From NCBI RefSeq assembly GCF_000179595.2, contig NZ_JH556657.1:692017-756016 (forward strand): DNA of 64,000 nt. Direction: 5' to 3'. Under the pieces are notes generated by a model that saw only the letters and a list, made by a program, of their open reading frames with translations, was not told the origin of the DNA and ran no database searches. Of the stretch, positions 1 to 9,255 are shown piece after piece. The DNA is from Acetivibrio cellulolyticus CD2. Lineage in GTDB: Bacteria; Bacillota; Clostridia; Acetivibrionales; Acetivibrionaceae. The position numbers and the translations under genes were made by a program. The first letter of the stretch is position 1; each line of letters opens with the position of its first letter.

Positions 1-676
1 AAATTCAAACCCTAATCTTCCGCCTATTAAATACAATGATGATGGTTGGCCACTTTGCTCTAAGGATTCTTCTGTACCAATGAGACCAAATGGCTGGAGC
101 CGAGAAGAAGGAAGAATCGAAAGATTCAAATGGCGGTGCCCACAGGCGAAACTAATTAAAGGTAAATGGGTTACTTCTTGTGATAACCCCTGTAATGGCA
201 AGCCTTGCGGTCGTGTAACCTTCACATCTCCTGCCATGGATAAACGCATGTATCCAGGTGTGATTAGAGGCTCTGACGAATGGATTTCTGACTACAAAAT
301 TAGGACTGTAGTAGAAAAAAACATTCAATACCTTAAGGAGCCTATGGCCTGTGGTAATCTTAAAACAAGAGACAACCTAACTATTAAAGCAGATTTATAT
401 CTCGCAGGTATCACACAACTAATTACTGTAATACTTGCAGATAAAATTCATGAGCACAAGTATATACGTAGTTTAAAACCTTTAATCGCTTGATTTACTA
501 ACTTACTCTTGAAACTTATGTCTTATACATAAGCTTATTTGTGCTGTAATTTCATCAACAAGGTTCTGGTTTTTCAGTCAAATCACTAACATATATCCCT
601 CTTAAGTTATCAAAGTCCATTTTACATCTCTTCTAACTTTTTACATCTGATTTTTTAAGTCATTTTGCAAATGCCT
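1..676 (+). mobile_element. Right part of an IS element, cut by the window edge
   Basis: This stretch matches 15689-16364 of the complete element almost base for base; I count three substitutions, near positions 66, 83 and 146. Identity stops right after the GCCT at 673-676, which fixes the right end. The left part lies outside the window. The near-identity of the two copies implies recent transposition. Confidence 0.93.
2..493 (+). CDS. DDE transposase, C-terminal part (5' end outside window)
   Basis: This is the last 163 codons of the transposase that is complete at 14748-16181. The first full codon in the window starts at base 2. The fragment contains the stretch with the probable third catalytic acidic residue (RTVVEKNIQYLK, the Glu). 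It differs from the full copy by one visible amino acid change, Lys to Arg, at the Met-Lys-Pro-Asn-Gly-Trp site. There is no internal stop, so this copy may also be intact if its left end is present outside the window. Confidence 0.9.
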   Translation, partial: NSNPNLPPIKYNDDGWPLCSKDSSVPMRPNGWSREEGRIERFKWRCPQAKLIKGKWVTSCDNPCNGKPCGRVTFTSPAMDKRMYPGVIRGSDEWISDYKIRTVVEKNIQYLKEPMACGNLKTRDNLTIKADLYLAGITQLITVILADKIHEHKYIRSLKPLIA

Positions 677-923
677 ACTAACTATTCGTAATATATAACT
701 TTTTTCATAGTGTACTTATAAATTTGATAAAACCTCTCTAAATATATCGGAAAAGAACAGGCTTGTATAAACAAAATCACCCAACGAAATTCAAAATATT
801 GAAATTACTTACTTATTCGAACACTAAGGCATAAATGAAAAATTACTTACCTTTCACCTATAAATATTATTATATCAATTAATATTTGTAAAGTATAAAG
901 CATTTGCCCTGCCTGCAAGGTAT

Positions 924-952
924 AAAAAAAGAAGCAGCTATACGCCACTTCT
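924..952 (-). terminator. Intrinsic terminator of the 976-2709 gene
   Basis: A 9-bp stem (930-938 with 944-952, two G-U pairs) and a 5-nt loop are followed on the minus strand by a run of seven T. It lies about 25 nt past the stop of the minus-strand membrane protein gene. Confidence 0.75.
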
Positions 953-975
953 CTTTATAAGTTTTCTTTATAAGT

Positions 976-2709
976 TTACTTTAGAATTTTATTTTTTAGA
1001 TTATACTTTATTGAAAAGGAATTATCTGTAATATTATATATCAGGTTTAAACTAGGATTAACACCTGTACCCAGCAATAGCAGAGTTAAATAGTCCTGAA
1101 CCTTTCCAAAAACAGGATTTGGAAAGTAAAACAGAACCAATCCAATTAATATAGGTACTGTCAATATCAAACTCATTATTAATAAGCCACCTATAATATT
1201 AAATAAAAATTGGAGTAATTTCTTCTGCTTGCCTATGCTTTCATGACCTATATCTTCATCCAATACCTGTACTGCCATCCTACCCTTTTTCGGCCAGACT
1301 TTTTTTAATATTTTCTCAAATACATTCTCCTTATGCTTAAGCTGTTCTATTATATCATCCTTATGATTTCCTTCATACTCATCAAACTCTTCATAAATCT
1401 TCAAAACCCGCCGCAGTCTATTTTTGGCATCCACATAAATATCAGTCAACTTTAAGTCTTTAAAATTCTTATATTCTCTTATACCCTTAAGTGCCAAACT
1501 TAATTCCTCACTGGTCAGCGACAAATCTCCTAAAACCCTCCGTTCTTCATCCGAAAACAGTGGATGGTTCAATAATTGGTTCTTAACCGTATCAAAAAAG
1601 CAAATCCAATCTACAATATCACTTACCTCTTCTACCTGGATTTTACAAATAGCAATTTTCTTATACAGATATTGATACGGTTCACGATACATTTCCGGTG
1701 AATTGAAATCATATCTGTGTATGTTATTCCTCATCTTCTCTACGAAAAACGGAACCATATCATACAACCTTTTTTGGCTTTCTCCACTCAACAACTTATC
1801 CAAATACTCCAAATCGTATAAAAACTGTTTATCGGGATGAAGCAGTTTTTCAAACCCTGCTTTGTAATCATCAAGAATGCTCTGCCCAAGTTTATAATCT
1901 GCATTTGCCGGATTAACAAAAAACGCCATAAATATGCCTTTACTCTTCAGCTTTTCCGCTTTATAAAAGCAAGCTTCTATATACTCGTTTGGCGGAAGAA
2001 TCTCTTCATGTCCCATTTCCTTGAATATCGCCTGAAGGATCTTATACTTTTGTAAATACTCATCTTGCAACCTCTTAATACTTGAAAAAGCAATAAATTT
2101 TATGGAATACGGCGCCAAATTAGATAATATTACTGCCAGCATTAATCCGATAAAAATAAAGACAGCAGCTATAGCGAAGTGGTCGTGAACTGTCACATAT
2201 ATCTTTGTTCCATCGTTTAAATAGCCTGAATATACCCCAGGTAAAGATATCCCTTCAATGTCAACATACGCTCTATGGGCTATATATTTCTCATTGCTCA
2301 TCTCAACATTTAGTATTTTTATAATCCCTATATGCTTTCCGTCAGTAACAGTTGCTGCAGGAACAGTTTGCTCTTCCACCAGCATACCCTCATCTGAAAG
2401 CGAGTAATCCTCAATAAAGTCCTTGATCCCACTATCTCCTGTTTCATAAAACCAAAGTGTAGCTCCTTCCAAATATGCCCTACTTGTATGCCATGGAAAA
2501 TAACGAACTGCTGTTAAATTTATTTTTCCATCTACATCCCTGATAAATTTATAATTTTGCGCTCTTGGCTCCTGATAGATTTTGACCGTAACAGGTTCTT
2601 TTATCACCAATTGGCCCTTTCCTGCCACCGCTGAAGCTGAATACATAAAAAAACAACTCAAAATGATGGTTGCTGAAAATATGCTCCTCTTTCTTAGAAG
2701 ATACCTCAT
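976..2709 (-). CDS. Exported membrane protein of unknown function
   Basis: I do not recognise a family. The chosen ATG at 2709 follows an AGGGGG ribosome site and gives 577 residues; a longer frame upstream to 2808 has no such site. The protein opens with a basic stretch and hydrophobic signal sequence, then an extracytoplasmic domain of about 160 residues. A single membrane segment follows (core HFAIAAVFIFIGLMLAVIL), then a large charged, mostly cytoplasmic region of about 300 residues, and two strongly hydrophobic segments close to the C-terminus. The layout is compatible with a sensor or transport accessory protein, but nothing proves this. It is a single-gene unit with its own terminator downstream at 924-952. 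Confidence 0.75.
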   Translation of the reverse strand: MRYLLRKRSIFSATIILSCFFMYSASAVAGKGQLVIKEPVTVKIYQEPRAQNYKFIRDVDGKINLTAVRYFPWHTSRAYLEGATLWFYETGDSGIKDFIEDYSLSDEGMLVEEQTVPAATVTDGKHIGIIKILNVEMSNEKYIAHRAYVDIEGISLPGVYSGYLNDGTKIYVTVHDHFAIAAVFIFIGLMLAVILSNLAPYSIKFIAFSSIKRLQDEYLQKYKILQAIFKEMGHEEILPPNEYIEACFYKAEKLKSKGIFMAFFVNPANADYKLGQSILDDYKAGFEKLLHPDKQFLYDLEYLDKLLSGESQKRLYDMVPFFVEKMRNNIHRYDFNSPEMYREPYQYLYKKIAICKIQVEEVSDIVDWICFFDTVKNQLLNHPLFSDEERRVLGDLSLTSEELSLALKGIREYKNFKDLKLTDIYVDAKNRLRRVLKIYEEFDEYEGNHKDDIIEQLKHKENVFEKILKKVWPKKGRMAVQVLDEDIGHESIGKQKKLLQFLFNIIGGLLIMSLILTVPILIGLVLFYFPNPVFGKVQDYLTLLLLGTGVNPSLNLIYNITDNSFSIKYNLKNKILK

Positions 2710-2865
2710 TTTACTATGTCCCCCTGCTAATATAGTGTATCTTCTGTATATTAAAAACACATTTTGTAACTCCCTCAGTCTGGGCTTGCTTTTAACTACT
2801 TTGAACATGAGTGACCCCAGTATTTAGGGGTAAAACCCAACTCTTAAATACATATGCTGAACAAG

Positions 2866-2897
2866 TACAAAAAAGAAGTGGCATATACCACTTCTTT
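2866..2897 (-). terminator. Intrinsic terminator of the lipoprotein gene 2968-3510
   Basis: A perfect 10-bp stem (2872-2881 with 2888-2897, AAGAAGTGG core) with a 6-nt loop is followed on the minus strand by a T-rich run. It closely resembles the hairpin at 924-952. Confidence 0.8.
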
Positions 2898-2967
2898 CTG
2901 CAAGTTGACTTTTATTATAATCTTTTGGTTCAACAATATTATAAATTTAAATTCTATACAATTATTC

Positions 2968-3510
2968 CTACTCAATTACTCTAGTCAATTCAATTGAAGT
3001 AGAATCAGCCATATTTATTATAGTTGCCTTATCCTTATTTTCTCCTGAGAGCAAAAACAAGTAATTTAAGGATTCTTGCTTATTTAGAGTAGCACTCTTA
3101 TCAGCACCTTCTGACTGAAGTGTTTCATAGTGCATCTTTAAAGAAAAAACATTGAAATATCCTTGTGCATATTTATCATACTTTTGCAGGTAATCCGCAG
3201 TATTTATTTTCAAATCAGCCAACGCTTTTACACCTGAAAGAAATGTTAGCGAACCCTTATAATAATTATCTGTAGTATTATTCTTGTCTTTATAATACAA
3301 ATAACGTCCGTCTGGAGTAAATGCAAACATTGGACCACTTTGCGCTGCCCATTTCCCATAGATTAAATTGTCAGAGTTTTGTATTGGATCTGACATAGAT
3401 GTTTTAGCAGTAGCATTAGCATCCGGTGCAGACTGATTTTTATTTTCACATGCAGTAAACGATAGCAACATTACTACCGCCAAAACACTTGTTATTATCC
3501 TTTTCTTCAT
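2968..3510 (-). CDS. Lipoprotein of an unrecognised family
   Basis: The product has 180 residues, starting at the ATG at 3510 behind a GGGGG ribosome site. The N-terminus is a lipoprotein signal with lipobox Cys21 (FTAC), so the protein is probably anchored on the outer face of the membrane. The mature part begins with a low-complexity Ala/Asn/Ser linker and then a domain with the pattern YGKW, aromatic beta-like strands, DNYYKGSLT and FSLKMHYETL. The same domain occurs at 5277-5783, so the two are paralogs that flank the L,D-transpeptidase gene. No known domain is apparent and no function is proposed. It has its own terminator at 2866-2897. Confidence 0.8.
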   Translation of the reverse strand: MKKRIITSVLAVVMLLSFTACENKNQSAPDANATAKTSMSDPIQNSDNLIYGKWAAQSGPMFAFTPDGRYLYYKDKNNTTDNYYKGSLTFLSGVKALADLKINTADYLQKYDKYAQGYFNVFSLKMHYETLQSEGADKSATLNKQESLNYLFLLSGENKDKATIINMADSTSIELTRVIE

Positions 3511-3727
3511 CAAACTAACCCCCAATAAGAATAGTATGTCTATATTCTACCATACAATCGCCACATTTTGAAAGACTAAATGGATAAACTTTTAGCAAAA
3601 TGCCATGATTATAGTCGTAAAACGCACTAAAAACATCCATTATCGCAATTTTGGGCGAAATAAGGAATGGTTGTGACAATTATACAGTAAAACATATAAG
3701 TTTGATTGAAAAAGTTTGACTAACTGC

Positions 3728-5143
3728 TTACTCTATAACTATAACAGCACTCTTGCCAATTTCAATCCAATCGTACAAAAACTTCGAATGACTTGTATAG
3801 TTTCTTACACATTTATGCGACCTCGGAACGGTACCGACTGTAAACAAATATTCCTGTATACCAGGATCTACGCGTTTTCCGTCTTTCAGCACATAATCAA
3901 CAGGTACGCCATGAATATATGCTCCACCGTTAAATCTTATAGCATATGGCGCATACCCTGCTATTTGTTTTGTGACATCGTCCAAGTATGAGAATTTTTC
4001 CACCTTTTGAATCGCCATATAATACCCAAGGTCTGTAGGAAGTTTGTGTTTGGAATTTTCACCTGTTGTAGCATAAATGTAGGATATCAGATTCCATTTT
4101 CCATCAATCAATTCAAAAACGCCCTCATTTTGATTCTTCCTATCTACTACTACCACTTTTGTAAGTTCTTTTATTGTTTTCCTGAAAGAAAGATACTTTT
4201 TAGGTACATAGTATTCCCCATCAAAATTCAAGGTACGTATCTTATAGAAGCTATCCGTTTCTGCAAGAGTAGAAACCAAAGTACCATCAGTAATATACCT
4301 GAAGTTAGCTCCCAGATTCGGTTCATAATATGCTGGTGCTGACTGGTTTCTTAGTATTCCGAATTTGTCCTTTGTGCTGCCATTATATAAAGGAGCTAAA
4401 CCAACACGGTTCTTATAATTCGTAATATATGCAGAAGTATTACTCTCCATTTCACTTTTTGCCCTTTTAACAGCCTCAAACATCTTATTGAACTGAAAGC
4501 CTCTCGGCTCAGCCAAATTTGACAGAATGTACCCGTTTTGAACTTTCCCTCCTACTTTCAAGGCTATCTTGTACCATTTATCCGTATTATATTTCGCAAT
4601 AAATTCACCCTGTACTTCCGCTATTAGATTAACCTTTTCAAAATAGTGGGCACATCCAATCACCTTTGATGATGTTGATGGCTTTTCCCTTATGTTTATC
4701 TCACTGCTTAATATCAGCAGATAATCAGTTGGAACCTCATATTTATTATATTTTATATTCATTACTACTTCTTTGGGGACCTTGGATTCAAATGTTTTCA
4801 ATATGGTTTCCTCATCTGAAACAAGGTTGTCCTTTTCACTTTTAATACCTTCCTGATCAACAATTACATCGGACTCTGTAACGTTCTTCTCTTCTGCTTC
4901 TTTTGTAAGCTCCCTATCTTCCGACAATTGATCAGCGTTAATATTCTTTTCAACATCTCCGTCATCTTTCAAAGGCTCGTCCGTCCCCAGCGGACCTGGT
5001 ATTTTAACAGTATCGCACTCGTTCTCCGTTTTATATACATTATCATACACATTATTGCTTAAAACTTCACTTTCAACTGCATTAGTTCTACAACCTGCAA
5101 GCAATAATAAAGTAATATATATATAAGCCAAAGCTTTCTTCAT
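3728..5143 (-). CDS. Lipoprotein L,D-transpeptidase with SH3-like domain
   Basis: The product has 471 residues. A lipobox (LLAG-Cys18) is followed by an acidic linker to about residue 120, then an SH3b-like region (INIREKPSTSSKVIG, residues about 145-210), typical of wall-binding modules. The C-terminal 140 residues form a YkuD/L,D-transpeptidase domain: IHGVP with His411, then SHKCVR with Cys445 as the expected nucleophile. The family usually has Gly between His and Cys (SHGC); here it is Lys. By family knowledge it would form 3-3 peptidoglycan cross-links or attach proteins outside the membrane. The start at 5143 sits behind TTGGGGGAG. It lies between two paralogous small proteins on the same strand. 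Confidence 0.85.
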   Translation of the reverse strand: MKKALAYIYITLLLLAGCRTNAVESEVLSNNVYDNVYKTENECDTVKIPGPLGTDEPLKDDGDVEKNINADQLSEDRELTKEAEEKNVTESDVIVDQEGIKSEKDNLVSDEETILKTFESKVPKEVVMNIKYNKYEVPTDYLLILSSEINIREKPSTSSKVIGCAHYFEKVNLIAEVQGEFIAKYNTDKWYKIALKVGGKVQNGYILSNLAEPRGFQFNKMFEAVKRAKSEMESNTSAYITNYKNRVGLAPLYNGSTKDKFGILRNQSAPAYYEPNLGANFRYITDGTLVSTLAETDSFYKIRTLNFDGEYYVPKKYLSFRKTIKELTKVVVVDRKNQNEGVFELIDGKWNLISYIYATTGENSKHKLPTDLGYYMAIQKVEKFSYLDDVTKQIAGYAPYAIRFNGGAYIHGVPVDYVLKDGKRVDPGIQEYLFTVGTVPRSHKCVRNYTSHSKFLYDWIEIGKSAVIVIE

Positions 5144-5276
5144 AGTTTACTCCCCCAACTTCCCTTAGGAATACTGAAATTGTACTTTGCTGGTTTTTCA
5201 CTTCCGGCCTTATTTGTTCTAAAGAGTCCTCGTGAAAAATCCGAAGTAATATTTTAGCTATTCCTTTTGCAACTGT

Positions 5277-5783
5277 TTACTCTAATCTACTCACATTATA
5301 AGTAGAATTGTCTGACATATTTACTACAGTTGCTCTATCTCTATTTTCTCCCCAGATCATAAACATAAAATAATAATAGTCTTCTCTGTATAAAGTATCA
5401 CTCTTATCTATTCCTTCTGAATAAAGTGTTTCCAAATGCATTTTTAAAGAAAAAATATAATACTCGCTTTCTGTATATGAATCAAATAATTGAATATATT
5501 CCTCATCAGTTATTTCCAGATCCTCTATTGCCTCCGCACCGGCTAGTAGAGTCAACGGACCTTTATAATAATAATCTGAAGTATCATTTTTATCCATATA
5601 AAACCCATATCGCTCATCCTCACTGATTTCAAATAAAGTGCCATTTTCAGATACCCACTTTCCATAAATCAGTGATTCATAATCTTCCTTAATAAGCATA
5701 GTCTGTCTTTTAAAAGGCGGGCCTGTGTCCCTTTCCTTTGCGCAAACAGCAAATGGCATTTCTATATCTGTTATCTGTATCAT
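5277..5783 (-). CDS. Paralog of the 2968-3510 protein, apparently without signal peptide
   Basis: The product has 168 residues. It shares the YGKW, DYYYKGPLTLLAG and FSLKMHLETLYSEG pattern with the lipoprotein at 2968-3510 over its whole C-terminal domain. The ATG at 5783 lies behind a GGGGG ribosome site. From there the N-terminus (MIQITDIEMPFAVCAK) is not a convincing signal peptide, although a Cys sits roughly where the lipobox would be. An upstream extension to 5855 does not restore a signal either. The secretion signal may have decayed, or the protein acts in the cytoplasm. Its function is unknown. Confidence 0.7.
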   Translation of the reverse strand: MIQITDIEMPFAVCAKERDTGPPFKRQTMLIKEDYESLIYGKWVSENGTLFEISEDERYGFYMDKNDTSDYYYKGPLTLLAGAEAIEDLEITDEEYIQLFDSYTESEYYIFSLKMHLETLYSEGIDKSDTLYREDYYYFMFMIWGENRDRATVVNMSDNSTYNVSRLE

Positions 5784-5856
5784 TATCAAATTACCCCCGC
5801 AAGTAAAATTATACCTGTATTTTACAACGAATTTTGTCCTGTCGTAAGATGTCAAA

Positions 5857-5886
5857 AGTCATATATCGATATGACTAAAGTCATAT
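5857..5886. promoter_or_regulatory. AGTCATAT inverted and direct repeats (operator-like)
   Basis: AGTCATAT (5857-5864) pairs with ATATGACT (5869-5876) across a 4-nt spacer, and a third AGTCATAT follows at 5879-5886. The cluster lies in the divergent region between the genes starting at 5783 (minus) and 6026 (plus), where a regulator controlling one or both could bind. That role is inference. Confidence 0.45.
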
Positions 5887-6025
5887 AAAAAATATTTTTG
5901 TATTCATTATGTTGTAAAATCAAGCAGTATAAATGATATAAAATGATTTTCTACTGGACATTTTAGTCTGCATATTATAAAATTTTAATGGTTTAAGGCT
6001 TTTAATACTAGGGGGGAATTTTAAA

Positions 6026-7771
6026 ATGTCATATTATTATGGTTCGGACTCTGTTGAAATTAAAAACCCTTTTAAAAAGGAAGGTATAATTTATATTTCT
6101 ATTGGAGTCTTTGAGTTTTTAATGGGTTTGCTTGCTCTTTTTTCTGTTAGAAGTCGAATGTTAAGCGGTGGTACTTTATCTGGTTGGATAAGCTTAGGTA
6201 TATGCCTTATACTCCTTGGAACAGGTGTTGGATACATAAGCAGCGGAATTTACAAGGTTTTACGTTTCTATGTTGGCAGAGGTATACCGGCAAGTCTTTC
6301 AAAAAATGTTTCCAAAAGTGAAGCACATGTAAATGAACCTGGAGTCCTTTACAATTCAAAAAATCTCGAACAAATGCTTATGGGTAGAAAGAATCCAACC
6401 TTCGTTGAACCCACTTCATTTATTGATCAGCTTGTTTACAGCATTTTCCCCAAGTTCATTTTTTTACCCTTTGCAATGAGAAATTACATTTCCATACTTC
6501 TGACTAAGACTGCTTATTCTCTAGTCTGGGTGGGAGTTTATGTTCTAGCAGTTTTATCCGGTTCACTAGGACTTACCAAGCTAACAAAAACCTCTTTCTC
6601 TAATTGGATGTGTATTGGTTTGGCTCTTGTCCTTCTCATCATTTGGAGTAATCACAAGACATCACTTAAAGTAATTCCCAAACTTAAGATTGAAAGCTTA
6701 AGCAAAGGTAACTTTATTTTTTTCATAGTGTTGGCTGTAATGCTTCCTGTTGCAGGAGAGCTTCTTATAAATAAAGGTGTCAAAATACCTGCTGCCCCAT
6801 TAAATCCATTCATGTTTATTGTTCTGGATTTTGTACTTATTGCGGCTTCAATTACTGTAGGGCTAATATTGGCTAAGATGCGTTCCGACATGCTTAACCC
6901 GCTGACAGAAGTGTCTGAGTACCGGAATCATTGGCAGGAAAATGTACATCCGAAAGACATATTTAGAAGTTTTGATATGGAAATGTCAAATATGAGGTTT
7001 AAAGAAATGCCGAACAGGATTTACCGTGAGCTAAACCCTCAGCTCAATATGGAAGGCAGCATGGATAAAGGCAGCTTCACAGGCGATACAATCGTAGAAA
7101 CTCAACCGATATATGACGAAATTCAGTATTCCGATATGTTTAAAAATATTCGATTCTACATATCTGTATACGGTGGTGTTCTTGTGGCTCTATCATCTTT
7201 ACTGCTATTTTTGCTTAACCGGAATATCTCAAATGTACTTTCACTCAGTTATGTCTTTAAGTCATTGTATGTTCCCATAATTTTATGGGCTTTTGGCAGC
7301 ATATCAATAAATATTGCGCACCTCTATTGGTCCGAAATAAACTTCAAAAGCTATCTTATACATTTTCAGGGAGAAGGAACATATTCTGAATCAAAAATTT
7401 CAACAGGGATGGCATATACTGATTCGACCCGAAGTGAAAACCAGATTGTACGTACATCGTTTACACCGTGGCTGATTTTATCCCAGATAAAAACGAGTAC
7501 TTTAGCAGGCTCAGGTGTTCAGAATCTTGAAGGTACCAGATATGTTCTTGATATGAGAAAAGATGATTATATTCTAGAAAATCTTGTAAAGGGAATACGT
7601 ACATTCCTTGATGACCAACAAACTATTGCAAATTCTATGTCTAACAGGGATATGGAATCAATTAAAAACATTTACTCTGTAAATCAGGTATCACCAGCAA
7701 ATAACCTTGGTGCACCAAAAAACTCTGTAGGAATGCCCCCAAGAGAAGAACAAGAAAAACTTGGCGGTTAA
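6026..7771 (+). CDS. Polytopic membrane protein of unknown function
   Basis: The product has 581 residues from an ATG 6 nt behind a GGGGGG run. It shows about nine hydrophobic segments: two near residues 20-75, several between about 130 and 290, and two near 375-435. Between them lies a long soluble stretch (about residues 290-370), and the C-terminal tail is hydrophilic and Pro/Asn-rich. There is no recognisable catalytic motif or transport signature. It is followed by a clear terminator and then another multi-pass protein on the same strand. No function is proposed. Confidence 0.75.
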   Translation: MSYYYGSDSVEIKNPFKKEGIIYISIGVFEFLMGLLALFSVRSRMLSGGTLSGWISLGICLILLGTGVGYISSGIYKVLRFYVGRGIPASLSKNVSKSEAHVNEPGVLYNSKNLEQMLMGRKNPTFVEPTSFIDQLVYSIFPKFIFLPFAMRNYISILLTKTAYSLVWVGVYVLAVLSGSLGLTKLTKTSFSNWMCIGLALVLLIIWSNHKTSLKVIPKLKIESLSKGNFIFFIVLAVMLPVAGELLINKGVKIPAAPLNPFMFIVLDFVLIAASITVGLILAKMRSDMLNPLTEVSEYRNHWQENVHPKDIFRSFDMEMSNMRFKEMPNRIYRELNPQLNMEGSMDKGSFTGDTIVETQPIYDEIQYSDMFKNIRFYISVYGGVLVALSSLLLFLLNRNISNVLSLSYVFKSLYVPIILWAFGSISINIAHLYWSEINFKSYLIHFQGEGTYSESKISTGMAYTDSTRSENQIVRTSFTPWLILSQIKTSTLAGSGVQNLEGTRYVLDMRKDDYILENLVKGIRTFLDDQQTIANSMSNRDMESIKNIYSVNQVSPANNLGAPKNSVGMPPREEQEKLGG

Positions 7772-7813
7772 TCTATAAATTTTAGACATTTACTATAAAT
7801 ATTTTTTGCATTC

Positions 7814-7861
7814 AGGGGCTGTTGCACTATTGAATAAAAAACGTAGTGTAATGCCCCTTTC
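7814..7861 (+). terminator. Intrinsic terminator after the 6026-7771 gene
   Basis: AGGGGC (7814-7819) pairs with GCCCCT (7853-7858), with an inner TTGCACTA/TAGTGTAA stem, followed by TTTCT. It lies 40-90 nt past the stop. Confidence 0.6.
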
Positions 7862-7911
7862 TATTAAGAAAGTACCATATATGCAGGATGCTTTGTTAAG
7901 GAGGGGATTTT

Positions 7912-9048
7912 ATGGGGCAAGTAGCTGGTGCTATTGTTCTAATTATAGTTATTTTTATTTTTTATATTGCACCGTTAGTAATTACAGTGTTTAATATAAT
8001 TAATCTTGTCAAAAAGAAGCCGGCATTAGAAAATCGTACAGATATATTTACTTTTCTTTTGGGGATTCCATTATCTTTATTTTTATTTGCATCATGGGGA
8101 GCAAAGGATTATAAAGAGGCTATTGTTTTGGATCCCACGTCCTTTAGGCTGCATACGCCTATATCTTACGAACATATCTTAACGTTTATAGTTTTTGCTT
8201 TTATTGCAACAGCAGGATACTTGATTCTCAGAAAAAAAAAGGGTGAATTATCCCCAATTATAAGCCTTATATGCATTTCAGCAATTTATTTGGGAATGGC
8301 TTTAGGAATTTTATTTATAATTCAACTGTCCAGGAACTTTTTAAGCAAGGAAACTCTTCTACCTTTTGATGTAATCTATTTATGTCTATTGCCACTAAAT
8401 TACATACTCTGTTCTGCCAGACTCTTGAGACAAATTATAAATATACATTCAGAGAATCAAGAGGAAAAAGGAATTTATTATGAAAACAGATTTCTCAATT
8501 TCTGTCATATAATACTGACCAGCAGTAAAAACTGGTATGCTGTTGCCTTTCTTGTGTTGATCCCACTTCTTGGCGTTTTGCTTATTATTCTTGTATTGTT
8601 TGGACAATCACCAGACTCAATTATTAAAGCATTTACAGAAACAAGTGACTGGACTTTATCACAAAAGATATCTCCTCCTCCCATTAAATATGAAGGGCAT
8701 TATCTTTGTACAGTTGCGGTAAATGGACACAAGAGTCTGGTAAAACCGACAAGGATGGGTATAAGGCATGGTGTGAAAATTGTGGTGAACAGGCAGCTTT
8801 GTATAGCAAATGCTTTTGAACAGCTTATACAGGAGAAAACTCCGGGAATTCATAAATTTATCCGGTATATATATGACAAATACGGATATCCTGTTTCAAA
8901 ACACATAACAACCAGCTGGCGTGCAGATTTTGTGTATGTTTTAATGAAGCCTCTGGAATGGTTTTTCCTATTTATACTTTACTTTGTGGATGTTAATCCG
9001 GAAAACAGAATAGCTATGCAGTATACAGGTAAAAAGGTACTTCCATAG
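7912..9048 (+). CDS. Polytopic membrane protein of unknown function
   Basis: The product has 378 residues, with ATG behind AAGGAGGGG. I count about six hydrophobic segments: residues 8-28, 45-60, 85-105, 120-145, 155-170 and 210-230. A soluble region of about 130 residues near the C-terminus (including HYLCTVAVNGHKSLVKPTR) ends in a last hydrophobic patch. That soluble part has several Cys and His residues, but no motif I can name. The terminator hairpin at 9183-9216 closes the unit. Confidence 0.72.
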   Translation: MGQVAGAIVLIIVIFIFYIAPLVITVFNIINLVKKKPALENRTDIFTFLLGIPLSLFLFASWGAKDYKEAIVLDPTSFRLHTPISYEHILTFIVFAFIATAGYLILRKKKGELSPIISLICISAIYLGMALGILFIIQLSRNFLSKETLLPFDVIYLCLLPLNYILCSARLLRQIINIHSENQEEKGIYYENRFLNFCHIILTSSKNWYAVAFLVLIPLLGVLLIILVLFGQSPDSIIKAFTETSDWTLSQKISPPPIKYEGHYLCTVAVNGHKSLVKPTRMGIRHGVKIVVNRQLCIANAFEQLIQEKTPGIHKFIRYIYDKYGYPVSKHITTSWRADFVYVLMKPLEWFFLFILYFVDVNPENRIAMQYTGKKVLP

Positions 9049-9182
9049 GCAATACTAATTTTATTGAGCGCACTTTGTCATGAAAATGGCAGAGATTGAT
9101 ATAGATGAAAGCACCTTGAGTGAAAACAATTGTTTTGCAGTAGGTTGTAGGTTTTACAGGAAAATAGATTGAGCTGAGTATA

Positions 9183-9216
9183 AAAATAGCTATGGCTTAG
9201 TGGTCATAGCTATTTT
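9183..9216. terminator. Bidirectional terminator between convergent genes
   Basis: A perfect 12-bp stem, AAAATAGCTATG (9183-9194) with CATAGCTATTTT (9205-9216), has a 10-nt loop. A/T runs on both sides would serve the plus-strand gene ending at 9048 and the minus-strand gene ending at 9256. Confidence 0.8.
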
Positions 9217-9255
9217 AGTGAGCCTATTATAATATACAATCTGTAGAAATTAGTT

